From Macrolepiota albuminosa (taxonomy: Eukaryota; Basidiomycota; Agaricomycetes; Agaricales; Agaricaceae): a DNA stretch of 64,000 nucleotides. The position numbers were made by a program, and so were the translations under genes. Below the pieces are notes generated by a model. That model did no database searches and was not told where the DNA came from. It was given only the letters and a program-made list of their open reading frames with translations. Numbering within the stretch: position 1 is the first letter of the stretch; each line of letters starts with the position of its first letter. The stretch spans positions 1,178,001-1,242,000 of the forward strand of contig JAMWFC010000082.1 of assembly GCA_027475525.1 (NCBI GenBank), given 5' to 3'. This document shows, one piece after another, positions 10,956 to 22,040 of this stretch.

Positions 10956-11109
10956 ACAATGCCGGAGTCAGCCAGGAATCCCGAGGTAAAAGGACTACTC
11001 ACCGGCCCATTGCTCACACACCAGTTGTGCGCACAATGCCGGAGTCAGCCAGGAATCCCGAGGTAAAAGGACTACTCACCGGCCCATTGCTCACACACCA
11101 GTTGTGCGC
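10956..11109 (+). repeat. 77-bp tandem duplication
   Basis: Duplicates most of an intron of gene Y and its upstream exon edge. Confidence 0.85.
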
Positions 11110-11488
11110 GGCAACCCCTGGGGCCTCTCAAGTGCCTTCTTGAATGCCTCCTGCGATGTGTCAGCCCACGCAACGTGTTGGTCGTCCAGAACCGCTGTGA
11201 TTGCCCCTACCGCCATCCCAGAGCGATGGAATCGGGGAGCAGGCAATCTTAGGTGGGGAGGAGGTTGCGGATGGGGGGGACAAACAGTCATCCGTGCAAA
11301 GGTTGGCGTGGGACAAGTTGGGCGGGGCTCCGGGGGGACACTGGGCCCCGCCTCGGGAGCAGACTCCAGGAGTCGGCTGGGACTCATCTCCGGAGCCGGA
11401 ATGTTGCGTTGCTCTGAAAAGGAAATGTTAGTGAGGTAAGAGGACGGCGCAGGAGCACTCACGTTGCTGGACGAGCGCTGCCACGCGC

Positions 11489-11642
11489 TCCTGGTCAAGA
11501 TGGGCTCGGTATCGCGCGTCCCGGGCTCCCCATGCCATGAGAGGCGCAACCTCGTTAGTTTGGGGTCCTGGTCAAGATGGGCTCGGTATCGCGCGTCCCG
11601 GGCTCCCCATGCCATGAGAGGCGCAACCTCGTTAGTTTGGGG
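11489..11642 (+). repeat. 77-bp tandem duplication
   Basis: In the first recognised exon of gene Y. Confidence 0.85.
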
Positions 11643-11788
11643 GGCGTCGGCAAATGCGTCGGTGTTCGTGACATAGTTGAGTTTGATGGTAAAAATTTTT
11701 TTCGTTACGTAGCAGGACAGGTGCCGGTTCCCATGCTCATACCCCGGTCCGAACCTCCGGCTACGCGTGCCTCGGAGGGTCTCGGCGC

Positions 11789-11803
11789 TGAGGGGGGGGG
11801 TGA
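11789..11803 (+). promoter_or_regulatory. Element B polypurine tract
   Basis: A run GAGGGGGGGGGTGA lies directly before the 3' LTR (TGTCACGACC at 11804), the place where plus-strand DNA synthesis is primed. Confidence 0.7.
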
Positions 11804-12555
11804 TGTCACGACCCCTCCCCCCCAGAACCTCCCCGGGACATCCCCGGAGCCCCATCCAGGACCCTCTCTCGTCAACCCCACAACGCACCCCGCCCCCACA
11901 GCCGCCAACACCGCCATCAGCCAACCCCCCCAGGACCCCTGCATCACAGACCCCGGGATCAACCGCCATCAACGATTGGATCATGTGATTCGCCTCCGGC
12001 CATCATGCATCATGCATCTCGCATCACAACTCCCTCCACACCAATTGATTGTGCACCTCCACACGCGCAATTCCGGTATACAGTCCCTGCCCGCTACTCA
12101 ATGACCTCCAGAACCCATCCCAGACACCCAGGAACCCCAAGACCCAGCCCCGTAGTACTTATAGCATAGTTCCACATTGTAATCACTAGTCTTGATATTA
12201 CTTTGGTTATTGCATGCTCTCTTGCTTGACTGGTATGCCTTGATTGGTACGCTTTGACTGGCACGCCTGAGTATTTGCGTGCTATAAGTTTGGTACGCAC
12301 TTCGCGACGACTCTTAAGTTACTAACTTGGTCTCGTCTTAGAACCTCTGGTTCGCAACTTGACCCCCTTCCAACCCTCAGCTACTCTTATCCAAAACCCC
12401 CAGACTTAGTCCCCTCTCCGGGATTATCCCCTGTCCCCGTCTTGAACCCCGGAGTCCTAGCCCCGGAGTTCCAGACACCCGAGTATTTGTAAGTCAAGTC
12501 CGCATTGTAAGGGCATTGCTTTCCTGGAAAGCCCCCGACTCAGCGGAACCTGACA
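11804..12555 (+). mobile_element. Element B 3' LTR
   Basis: Matches 1055-1901 along its length with the same ends (TGTCA...TGACA) and the same internal landmarks, but without the 77-bp duplication. It is followed by the target duplication GTTGA (12556-12560). With the 5' LTR it delimits an insertion of about 11.5 kb in element A. Confidence 0.9.
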
Positions 12556-12890
12556 GTTGAAGCAGCCCATTCTTTTGCAGCAAATAAGTGCTTCAAATAT
12601 GGCCAACCTGGGCATTTTGTGAACACATGTCCAGAGAGTGGAGGACAGCTAGTGGCTAAGCCATGCGCATATATATGGGCAGCTCACACTGCTATCCCTA
12701 ATGTTGAAGGGATAGACTCAGGTAATGAACCTGACGTGGAAGACGATGAGGTGGAGAACCTCAGTCCCAAAGCACTAGAGGATAAGAACACCTCTGTATT
12801 AGAAGAGTTGTCGGATGATGAGTACAGGTGGAGAACCTCAGTCCCAAAGCACTAGAGGATAAGAACACCTCTGTATTAGAAGAGTTGTCG
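12556..12890 (+). pseudogene. Element A gag end with zinc knuckle
   Basis: Continuation of element A after the B insertion. NKCFKYGQPGHFVNTCP (about 12583-12633) is a zinc knuckle CX2CX4HX4C in which the second Cys is Tyr (TAT for TGT). An acidic stretch follows (VEDDEVENLSPKALED, LSDDEYIEVDVYDNDYY), parallel to GDEYIAVDVYDSDYY in element G. A 77-bp duplication at 12749-12902 falls in the acidic stretch. Confidence 0.8.
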
Positions 12891-12902
12891 GATGATGAGT
12901 AC
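12749..12902 (+). repeat. 77-bp tandem duplication
   Basis: In the acidic stretch of element A before its protease. Confidence 0.85.
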
Positions 12903-13455
12903 ATTGAGGTTGACGTATACGACAATGACTATTACACCTGGAAGTCAGACTCAGAATTCATGGAGAGCTCTGATGGACTATCTGGCCAGCGCATTAGACC
13001 AACCAGTTGGAGCAGCCAATGTAAAAGTGTATAAGGTACACCTTTGCAAGGCTCTGGAGAAACTGGTGAGACCAGTATTGAAATGCAAGGACAAGGAGTG
13101 CCTTGTATTGTACATGGAGGTGAATGGCCACAAGGCATGGACGTTGTGGGATTCAGGTAGTATGACTACTGGGGTAACACCTCAGTTTTGTCAAGTGCAC
13201 AATATTTCTGTCAGTGAGTTGAAGGAGCCACTACTCCTTCAGTTAGGCACTGTAGGCAGTCAAGCTGCAGTACAGTTTGGTATGCAGGCAAGCATTGCCT
13301 GTGTGAGATTGAGAATGAAAGAGTACCTCGACATAGCAAATTTTGATTGCTATGACATGATTATAAGCATGCTGTATATGAAGAAGCACAATGTTCTGCT
13401 TGATTTCCAGAAGAATGAGATAGTGGTGGATGGCACCACCATCCCTGCTATGTGA
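12892..13455 (+). pseudogene. Element A retropepsin-like protease
   Basis: The best preserved piece of A, 187 codons open. Catalytic region AWTLWDSGSMTTGVTPQF (about 13135-13188), then LLLQLGTVGSQAAVQFG and DIANFDCYDMIISMLYMKKHNVLLDF, colinear with the element G protease (32592-33212). One G-to-A-type change is visible where G has IIGTPFM. It ends at TGA 13453-13455, and the 1 kb that follows is too decayed to read. Confidence 0.8.
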
Positions 13456-14500
13456 GTGACCATAGATAATGGCAATGGACATCTCCATCAACACTGTGCC
13501 ATGGAAAAGAAGGTGCTAGTCTGGTGACACTGACTAGACTGTGGCAGTAAATCACTTATTGTAGAGAATGGAGAAGATGAAGAGCAAGCTTGTGTAAGCT
13601 TGCCAATGGATAGTCCAGTGTTGTTGGTGCTGGAAAGCAAGGCTGTAGAGTACAAATATACTCTGAAGAGGAGGGAAAGCCTAAAATAAAGTGTGAAAGG
13701 CAGAGTAAGCCTGAGGACAAGCAGCCTCAGCACACAACAAGCACAAATTTTCAACCAACGTCATCATGAGTAAAAGTTGAGGACCTGGTAACAGATGATG
13801 AACAGGAAATGATGGAGGACAAAATGTCCTCCACACATACAAATCGGTCAATCTGAGATTGACCGGTACCTCATTCCATGTTTAAATGGGTGTTTGATCC
13901 AGGGATGCCTGCTGAGTGCAATGAGTTAGTGGCATCAATGTATGTGTAGAATGGACCACGCTGAACGCCAAAGGAGGAGTCATATTATCAGGCTAGCAAT
14001 GATGAGATATCACCACCGAGTGAGGTGTTTTTGACAGACTGTCTGTGACGTTACAGAGAAGCAAAAAAGAGGTGCCTATATGACTGCACATGCCAGATGA
14101 TAGTGAGCTGAGGATTACTGCCCTCAGAGAGAAGTATGGCTGCCTAGCCATACAAGCAAAGTTGCCTGGGTGTCCACACAAGGATGTGGACTGGAAAGGC
14201 AAAGATAAAACCAGTAGTTTTACAGAGTACAAGCAAAGTTGCCTGGGTGTCCACACAAGGATGTGGACTGGAAAGGCAAAGATAAAACCAGTAGTTTTAC
14301 AGAGAGGACATTCCAGACCTATGGTTGCAGTGGCAGTGGGAATTTGGAGATATTCTGAATGGAACCAAGGAGAAATTACCTCCTTGGTGTGAGGTCAACC
14401 ATAAAATCAACCTTATTGATGAGAATAAGGTGTATAAATATCATTTGCCATGATGTCCAATGGCATTGCAGCAACAGCTCACAGACAAGACCAATTGGTA
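13456..14500. other. Decayed protease-RT spacer of element A
   Basis: About 1 kb of CpG-poor sequence between the protease and RT blocks. Short coding-like pieces occur in all + frames but nothing long enough to assign. It contains a 77-bp duplication at 14151-14304. Confidence 0.5.
14151..14304 (+). repeat. 77-bp tandem duplication
   Basis: In the protease-RT spacer of element A. Confidence 0.85.
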
Positions 14501-15000
14501 CCTGAGAGCCCACTAGTGGGAAGCCCAACTAGCATTCCAAGCTGCCCTGCTATTGTGCATTCCAAAGAAAGATGGTACTCTGAGGACGGCGTTTAATGCT
14601 CACCAATGCAATGACAACACCATAAAGGATGTGATGTCACTCCTGGATCAGGAAGTGATTTGAGAAGATGTAGCCAGAGCAAAGTTCAGGTCAAAAATCG
14701 ACCTGATAGATGCATATAAGCAAGTGAGAATTTGCTTGTCTGATATTCCAAAGACAGTATTTTTGTCAATCACGGGAACATATGTTAGCAACATCATGCA
14801 AATAGGAGACTATAATGCTCCTGCAATGTTTCAGAGGTTGATGACCTCCATCTTCTGGAATGTCATTGGGAGGTTTGTCTATATATATCTGGATGATATA
14901 TTCATATACTCCGATTCAATTGAAGAACACAAAGAGCATCTTTGTGTCATTTTCAAGTCTAATCTACTGTACCTCAAGTGAAAAAAGTGTGAATTATATG
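14500..15000 (+). pseudogene. Element A reverse transcriptase (degenerate)
   Basis: RT blocks readable with stops between them: LLCIPKKDGTLRTAFNAHQCN (about 14550), SKIDLIDAYKQVRI (about 14695-14735), then an open stretch with PAMFQRLMTSIFW and the catalytic box YIYLDDIFIYSDSIEEH (about 14880-14930). The YLDD motif is intact. The element is clearly dead because of multiple stops and shifts. Confidence 0.85.
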
Positions 15001-15801
15001 CCAAGACAGTAGACTGCTTTGGACACAAGATTGATAGTCAGGGTATTCACTCTGATGAGGATAAAATTGATTGCATATGCAAATAGCATGTGCCCTGCAG
15101 TTATAATAATGTCCAACAATTTGTAGAACTGGTGAACTATATTGGCAACTGTCTGCCCAATATTACAGCATATACTGGACCTTTAATGTCCATTACTCAG
15201 AATGGAGCTCCATTTATATAGAGACCTATACACCAGTGTTGCTTTGAGATGATCAAAAGGATCTGCTCAAAGACACCAGTCATTCGGCCCATAGATCCCA
15301 GACATGATAAGCCAATTTGGCTCATTTGTGATGCCTCAAAGACCAGAGTATGGCCAGGGAAGTTCCTGGCAAAATTGCTGGACAGCGGGGTTCATGTTGA
15401 GGAAGTTCACCTCAGCCCAACAGAATTATACGGTCCATGAGCTAGAAATGCTGGCAATACTTGAGGCACTCCTTAAGTGGGAAGACAAACTGATGGGATA
15501 CAAGATCCACATCATTACGGACTATAAAGCACTTGAGTTTTTCAAGACTCAAGCAACACTGTCCCCCTGGCAATGTCAGTGGATTGATTATATGTCTCAA
15601 TACAACTTTGACATCACTTATATCAAAGGCAAACTGAACAAGGTAGCTGACGGTCTTTTGAGATATTTTGAGAGTGATAGAGTCAGTGAACATCACAATA
15701 TGCATGATTATGTCAATACAGATATTTATATTGACCCTCAAGGTGATGATCTTCTGTATCATTGCTATAAAGAAGTGAAAGAACATATGATAGAGCTTTG
15801 A
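15001..15801 (+). pseudogene. Element A RT connection and RNase H (degenerate)
   Basis: Follows RT: CFGHKIDSQGIHSDEDKI, VELVNYIGN, then RNase H pieces PIWLICDASKT (catalytic Asp), YTVHELEMLAILEALLKWEDKL (Glu) and IITDYKALEFFKTQ (Asp), continuing to FDITYIKGKLNKVADGL. A 165-codon open frame covers 15304-15801, but one shift splits the first catalytic block from the rest. Confidence 0.8.
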
Positions 15802-15879
15802 GCTATGCAAGCAAACAAACTGCAACACAGTGATGCAATGTGGTGTGTTTGCCACGCAACTGAACAATGATCACCCAGA

Positions 15880-16685
15880 TTGTTACTCAAGCACATAAGA
15901 TTGTTGGTCATTTTGAAACCAACAAAACAATAGAATACCTGAGGCAGTAGTACTGGTGGCCTTAAATGCAGAAAGAAGTGATGCACTTCTGCCAGACCTG
16001 CAAGGCCTGCCAGCGGTCAAAGACCAGCAATAGAAAGCCAGCAGAGAAGTTGCATTCCCTGCCTATTCTGACAAAACCTTGGGACTCTATTGGAATGGAC
16101 TTTGTTGGCCTATTTCCCGAATCCAAAGGTTATAACTACCTTTGGATGGTGATTTGCCACATGACTAATATGGTGCACTTGATACTGGTGCACACAACCA
16201 TTACTGCGTCAGCATTATCCTGGATATACTTGAAAAAGATTGTAAGGCTACACAGCCTTCCAAGTTTGATTGTGAGCGATTAAGACACAAAATTTACGTC
16301 TCACTGATGGCAGGAACTTCAGAAGCTCTTAGGGGCTAAACTGCTCATGTCCACCTCATTTCATCCGCAGATGAATGGACAGACAAAGCAAGTGAATAGG
16401 AGTATTGCCCAAATTTTTTATATGGTGGTCTGACTGGACCAACATGACTGGGTACATAGAATACCGCTGATGAAGTTTGTGATCAATGCGAGTGTGTCAG
16501 AGACCACAAAATATGCACCATTCAAGCTCAATAGAGGATATATGTCCTCCATGCTGCAAGAACTCAGGAAAGACGGAGTTGTTCACAAAGGAGTGAAGGA
16601 CTTTGCACAGAAAGCATTGGAGAATCTCACCAGTGCACACAATGCTATCATTGCTATGCATGTTATATAGGCATGACATGCAAAT
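15880..16685 (+). pseudogene. Element A integrase (degenerate, 3'-truncated)
   Basis: HHCC finger pieces (KIVGHFETNKTIEYLRQ, FCQTCKACQRSKTSN), core with IGMDFVGLFPESKGYNYLW (first Asp), LPSLIVSD (second Asp, about 16270), and FHPQMNGQTKQVNRSIAQ (16355-16410), then TKYAPFKLNRGYMSSML. The frame ends at 16668-16670 and the C-terminus is missing because the sequence passes into a Tc1/mariner remnant at about 16686. No 3' LTR of A is present. Confidence 0.82.
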
Positions 16686-16957
16686 GATAGGTCAAGGCAA
16701 ATGGAGGACATACAAAGTACTAGATACTAAAATTAGAGATGCTCAAAAAACTGTTCCAATGAATGAATATTTTAAAATGGCTATTGCTCTATCAGTTTTG
16801 ATTTAGATTATATAAACCTAGATTCATTTTGTAGCTACAATGCCATAGTATTTTACATGATTTAATCAGGATTTTAAATACTTCCCATCCTTCATGCCAA
16901 TGTCATCGTTCAAAAAGTATGAAACATTGGGACAGTTTTTTGAGCTACTGTAACTCT
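16686..16957 (+). mobile_element. Tc1/mariner remnant at the A/C junction
   Basis: GGCAAATGGAGGACATAC and the following ~100 bases match the last codons and inner right arm of the full element at 52590-52690. The far end reads CAGTTTTTTGAGCTACTG followed by TA, the decayed outer inverted repeat. The 5' part (transposase body, left arm) is missing. It separates the truncated integrase of A from the truncated polymerase of C. Confidence 0.7.
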
Positions 16958-18690
16958 AGCTTGGGCTGACTGTAGCGCAATTCTCTATTGTTGTTAAGGG
17001 TAATTGATCTAAAGCAATTATAGCAGCTAATTTTACAATTTGTGCTATCACACTGACATAAAAAGAAGCCAACTGCAATGTATGACATGTCAATGGTGAG
17101 TATAATATGATTGGCAGTAATATAGCTGATGGGTACCAAAGGCTTTGCTTTCTGTAGTGCTTTCACTGAATCTTTTTGGATGTTAATTTGATCAGGTATA
17201 AACTTGAAAGATACCTCTAAATAGGTTAAGTGATTAAGAGTATGTGCTTTATACACAAAATGATGAATGAATATGCAGAGGATGCCTACTATGCCTAGAA
17301 ACACATAAACTTCTGAAAGGTTATAACAGACTCTTTATTTCTCCAGCAGTGCTAATTGGCTCTCCTCAGGAATCCTATCTTCTGGCATGCAGACATGTTC
17401 CAAAATTTTAAATTGTAGCATGCAAAAAACCAACTTGTACCCTAAAAATGTCCCACTACAATATTTCATATGCTGGAGTACTTAGTTGACCAGATGAAAG
17501 AAGTCCTATAATGCCATATTAGATTCTTCAGATGGACTTCTGGCTTGCCATTTACTAAGCGCCAATCTTTTGGACTCTTAATGTCTACGTTGTTAATAAA
17601 GCTGAGCACATAGTGAGGTATCTTGGGCTGCAAAATAAATGTAATGTTATCATGGAATATAGGTACCAAGTTTGTCCATCCCATAGGAAGTGTAACTAGT
17701 TGGAGTGCCCCAAATGGCATTTGAAATGTCATTAAGTCTCAAGATGAGGGATGAATTAAATGCTTGTCATAGCCAACATATAAATCCAGGATAGTGCCAC
17801 AAATACATTCCACAAAAGATTCAGTGACATGATTGGGGAAGGGCAATACCCTCTGAATAGCAAATTATGACTTTGTTTAATAGTTCTAGACTGTGAACTA
17901 TATGTAGCTTCCTATTTTTCTTAAGTACACAAAACTATCTCAATTGATAAGCTGAATTGGAAGGCTTTTATACACCTGCCACTATCTTGAAGCAAATAAT
18001 CTTACATACTTCAGCTTTTATTTCTGGTAGTATAGGTCAATTATGCTTGGTCCATGGTATGTGAGGTATAGTCAGTATAATCACTGGTAGAAAGAAATCA
18101 GTTGTGAGTTTACCTTGTTCTAAGTTCTCCCAAGAAAACATCTTGTTTTTTATCTGCATAATGTCAACTAATATATCCAATTCCACTGTTGATAGAAATT
18201 CTATATCGTGGGCACTAAGGAATAGCTCCTTTCACTTGGCTGTAAATCATCCCATGGATTTGAAGAGTGGTGGATTTAGATTGAGTTTGAGAAGTGTTGC
18301 TAACAGATTGCCAATTATCTTTCTTTTGATGCAAAATTCCTTGAGTATAGTATTTGCTACCAGTTTTGTTTTCAGCATTACAAGCTTATATTTCTTTTTG
18401 ATCTGAATCTCTTTGCACTTAGGAGTACTATTGTTAGCAAACAAATTATAAGTAGAATGTTGGTTTCTAGCAAAACTAGATATCAAAGATTCTTTAGAAT
18501 TAGGAGTAGAAATAAAATAAGTGTCTGTTGAAAGGCTTTCAGTAATATCTGAAGCTGTGAGGTATAGGTATGATAAAGCTTCACTAGTAAGTGATGAAGA
18601 AGAGTTCAAGATTTTGTGAGCTAAAGAGATATGTGATATAAGAGTTACTTGCCCAGTCCAATAATTATAGTCCAAGATAAGTGCTTCATC
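16958..18690 (-). pseudogene. Element C RT and RNase H (degenerate copy of D)
   Basis: Colinear on the minus strand with element D 42947-44700. Readable blocks: ILTIDMSYIAVGFFLCQCDS (RNase H), FLGIVGILCIFIHHF, the RT box SFINNVDIKSPKDWRLV (D has SFIDDVGVKGPKDWRLV), FGALQLVTLPMGWTNLVPIFHDNITFIL, and upstream NSSSSLTSEALSYLYLTASD (18530-18610). The second catalytic Asp of FIDD is Asn here. CpG positions of D are mostly TpG/CpA. Integrase and 3' LTR are absent; the copy starts abruptly at the Tc1 remnant. Confidence 0.85.
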
Positions 18691-19206
18691 TCCTTGATGG
18701 TGCTAAAAAACACTTGCAAAGGTCATCACTTTGGCCCAGGCTTCTGGAATTTACTTTGGAAAAATGTCAGTACTATTCTTCTAACACTGGAATTAGAGTC
18801 GCTAATGGTTAGCATTGTTTTGTCTTTAGACATTGTCTTAACTATTGATCAAGCTAACACATTAAAGGGCCTTTCTAGTAATAAATTGTACACCAGTGAC
18901 TTAAGAATGTGAATTTGCAGATAGAACATAAGGTTGCCAATATCACAGAGAACATTCTGAGCTATTCCTAAGAATCAATCAATAGTGCTGTTAGCGCTCT
19001 GCATATTAAAAATGATTGTAGGATTGTAAATGATGCCAAGCTTGTTAATGATGTCAGCAGTCATCAAAATGATCTGAGATCCACTATCCACAATAGACTT
19101 TATCTTGCTTTTTCTATCCATAGTTAATATGATCAAACAGATAGCATGAGAGTTTTGAGCTACAGTGAGGATGGCAGGGTCATTGCTAGATCTTAGCAAC
19201 TTGAGG
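18691..19206 (-). pseudogene. Element C protease (degenerate)
   Basis: Minus-strand match to D's protease: RKSKIKSIVDSGSQIILMTA with the DSG catalytic triplet (about 19060-19120), then INKLGIIYNPTIIFNMQSANSTID. The frame is lost on the C-terminal side. A Tc1-derived segment interrupts it at 19209. Confidence 0.8.
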
Positions 19207-19208
19207 TA

Positions 19209-19971
19209 CACTGGCTCAAAAAACTGCTCCAATATTTGGCCCTTTTGGAAAGATTCACATGATGTGCAACAATTACATAAGTGAAAAATTGTAGGAAATC
19301 ACATGACATACAACAACATCTTGGCATCATAATGACATAGAAATCATGTGATTTGGACAAGAACTTGCTGATTAATAAATTAAACAAAATATTCAATCAT
19401 TGGGGCAGTTTTTTGAGCCACTCTAATTTACTCTAATTTTTATATCTAGTACTTGGTATGGCCTCCATTTGCCTTTATAACTGCCTTGATCCTTCTAGGA
19501 ATGCTCTCTATGAGGCTTTGGCATACCTCTGATTGTATTTCATTCCACTCTTTAACCACTCTCTCCCACACATCATGCACTTCTTTAGGGGGTACCTCAT
19601 ACTCCAAAAGTTTGTGCTTGATATAAAACAGAGATGTTCAATGGGATTGAGATCAGGGGATTGGGCAGGCCAGGATATCACAATGATGTTGTTATCAGAA
19701 AACCAGGTTGTTTCCATCTTCTACTGCTGAAAAGTATTGAGAAAATATGAAAATTAAAGTGAGTCAAAAAACTGCCCCAATGATTGAATATGTTGTTCAA
19801 TTAATTTATCAGTGAGTTCTTATCCAAATCACATGATTTATACATCATTATAAAGCCAAGATGCAGTTGTATGTCATGTGAAGTTCTATGATTTTCTGCC
19901 TATGTAATTGTTGCACACCATGTGAATCTTTCCAAAAAGGCCAAACATTGGAGCAGTTTTTTGAGCCAGTG
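19209..19971 (-). mobile_element. Internally deleted Tc1/mariner derivative in element C
   Basis: Ends CACTGGCTCAAAAAACTG...CAGTTTTTTGAGCCAGTG with TA on each side (19207-19208, 19972-19973). Between the two ~215-bp arms only the C-terminal part of a transposase remains (19508-19717, with SWPAQSPDLNPIEHL). It shares the same one-base loss after IEHL as the full copy at 51242-52857. The flanks match element D at sites 351 bp apart (TA at 45399 and at 45750), so it is not a simple single insertion. Confidence 0.8.
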
Positions 19972-19973
19972 TA

Positions 19974-21271
19974 GTTACTAGCAAGATCTGAATATGGGTG
20001 TAGTGGAGGTTTGGCTGAAGTTGGTGCCTGAGTTGGAGCAGGTGTGTTGTTTTTTGCACTAGAGGTTGAGGGTTTTGCTGGTGCAGAGTCTGTCATAGTG
20101 CCAGAGGGCTTGTAATCCTTTAATGGCTGTTTGTCCTTCTTGATCTCTATGCTATTGAAGATCTGATTCTTTAATGAATTTAACTCCCTTTCTTACATCT
20201 CAATTCTTTCTTCATATAATAACATAGATCACTTGTTAATGGCATTAAGCTGGAGCACTTTATAAATTAGCACTTGTTGCAAAGTCATTTCTGCCTCAGT
20301 TGATATGATGCTATTTAAATTGCCTGACACCAAATTCCTGGGGTTGCAACAGTGCCATTTGTTGATGTGTTCTTGGAGTTTTATGCTCAGGATAGATGAA
20401 AATGTTAATGTCTGAAGTTAATGTCTGAAGATAAGACTATTATACCATTTGTGCCTTGGCATGCTCTCTCTTGTCACAAATACTGTTTAAGGATAGCACA
20501 ATGACCTCTGGTCATGGTATATCCTGCCTTTCCACAGAAATGACAAAGCCCTGTCTGAATATTGCTTCTAGGCACCATAAAACTGGTCAAAATTAGGGTT
20601 TCAAGCTTATTCACAATGTTGGCTACTGTGATGTTAACAGTATTTTTCAAATCCTCTTTTTTGACAAATCCATTGCAATTGTTAGTGGTGCTAGAAGCTG
20701 GCAACCCCACCTTAAATGCCATCCCTCCATTATCTGTGCTGAGTTGCTGCAAAGGTATGCCAGGGTCTGTGCCTTTTAATATTCACTTGCCTGTCTCAAA
20801 GACTTTATCTATATCATAGGGCTCCTTGAGATAATGCTTGGGCATAAAAACCTTCAGGCGATGTGCTATCCTAGTCCACAATAAAGTTGGGATCTCCTGT
20901 TGGAATAATTGTCACTCTTTATTTCTATATAACTTCCTGTTCTGTACTAGCCATTTTGCTACCTGTTGAAAGTCACAATAATAAGTTGATAACGTGTCCA
21001 AAGTATAGATTCCCATTGTGAAGATGTCCTGAACTAGCTTCTGGATTTCTATTACCATATAATGTGTAGCTTCTTTGATGTTAAGATATAAACAAATGAT
21101 GGTTTTTTTCCATTCTTCATAGGTAAATGGCCTTGGCACTTCTTTGTCTGTTAATCCTTGGAACTCAGTCAAGCCTGTCCATGATTTGGCAGTATTATAT
21201 GAGACATATCTGGCAGCCTACTTCTTTATCTGTGTATTGTCTGTGATACAATAGTTGTGTAGTAAGTACTC
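19974..21271 (-). pseudogene. Element C gag, C-terminal and middle part (degenerate)
   Basis: Minus-strand relative of D gag (46045-47469). The knuckle TGLCHFCGKAGYTMTRGHC (about 20515-20565) matches D's GLCHFCGEAGHTMTRGRC with His changed to Tyr. Upstream blocks FVKKEDLKNTVNITVANIVNKLETLI and RPFTYEEWKKTIICLYLNIKEATHY are clear. Broken by many stops. Confidence 0.82.
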
Positions 21272-21717
21272 TGTAAGGGCAACCTCTAGAGGCTGTGGCT
21301 CAGTCACACAGCTGGCAGAGGAAGATCCAAAGTGTATTAGAATATATACTGACAATATCATGGTAGCTACTCATCTGGCAGAGGGAGATCCAAAGAGAAC
21401 AAGTCTAGGGATTCCCTATGCCAGGTTGGATGCTTCTGAGGCCTCTGAAGCATGGGAAACAACTGTACAGTACAACAAAACCTTAAAAACTCAAAAATTG
21501 CCTACACAAACAATTGCACAAATAAGGGGCAAACTCTGGCAAATTCTGGCTTATATTAAGCAGTCTGGAAGCAGTGCTGAGTGGCCCACACTTGTCTGAA
21601 TGGTGGCTAAAGAACCAGAGCATCTCAAGGGCTGAGAGTAGTACTAACAAATAGTGTTAAAAGAATAGAAACAGTAAAATGAGATAATATCAGAGGAAAT
21701 AAGAGAATGGATGAAAG
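21272..21717 (-). mobile_element. H-family LTR fragment inserted in element C
   Basis: Begins TGTAAGGGCAACCTCTAGAGG and matches, in reverse orientation, the LTR at 60374-60890 and the solo LTR 54263-54780. About 65-70 bases at its promoter-distal (TGTCAGG) end are missing, so it ends raggedly near 21717. Confidence 0.75.
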
Positions 21718-22040
21718 GGTCACTTGGTGTTGATATAGTAGGTATGGGCTTAGTCAATTCTGAGTTAGACAGATCTTTCAATAGTGTAAGTGGCATGTAG
21801 TTTTTACTTGCTAAATATTCAAAAAGTTAGGAAAATGGAAAAAAGCTTTCAGGTAGACTATTTGGGGCAGCTTCAAGCTCCTGGTCTAAGGTCTGTCTGG
21901 ATAGCATGCCTGGTAAATGTGGTCAGTCAGTGGTGATTTGTTTAAACATGCTCTCCAACAGGAGGTGGTGCTGTTGCTGGGCTCAAGTTTTTGGCAGAAT
22001 TCTGTCTTAACAAAACCTCTCATAGTAGGCTTTAAAATAA
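21718..22040 (-). pseudogene. Element C gag N-terminal remnant and leader
   Basis: Minus-strand equivalent of D 47230-47548: the bases around 21930-22040 align with D's gag start and primer-binding region with CpG sites mutated. The part of gag between this and 21271 is shortened compared with D. Confidence 0.65.

Larger units (their letters stand above)
9621..11690 (-). pseudogene. Antisense gene Y inside element B (Zn2Cys6-like cluster, coiled coil)
   Basis: A spliced gene on the strand opposite to gag-pol, starting just inside the 3' LTR and ending 217 bases from the end of pol. Reading leftwards from about 11690: an exon containing NEVAPLMAWGARDARYRAHLDQ; an intron 11462-11414 (GTGAGT, internal CTCACTAAC, TTTTCAG); a Pro-rich exon (about 11413-11110); an intron 11002-10954 (GTGAGT...TTGTAG); then a cysteine exon with CX2CX6C, a 17-residue gap and a second CX2CX6C (about 10953-10830). 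Next come a basic segment (GPSKRVRVETPSP), a strong heptad-like coiled coil (VRALQGQLEQANREREEHEE, about 10380-10290) and a C-terminal exon ending FLVVCLFHDP at TAG 9621-9623. One TGA lies inside the first cysteine half. Four 77-bp duplications disturb the frame. No function is known to me; the cysteine spacing resembles fungal Zn2Cys6 DNA-binding clusters. Confidence 0.6.

Noticed and set aside
10060..10989. 309-codon plus-strand ORF in the 3' part of B
   Set aside because: Complementary shadow of antisense gene Y, Pro/Arg-rich without motifs; the minus strand has introns, a coiled coil and the cysteine cluster.
11091..11984. 297-codon minus-strand ORF read as a single protein
   Set aside because: It starts inside the B 3' LTR and reads through an intron with good splice signals; only its inner part belongs to antisense gene Y.
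26..15000. Regular short direct repeats that could suggest a CRISPR-like or minisatellite array
   Set aside because: Each repeat is only a pair, the units are unrelated in sequence, and the only common feature is the 77-bp offset.
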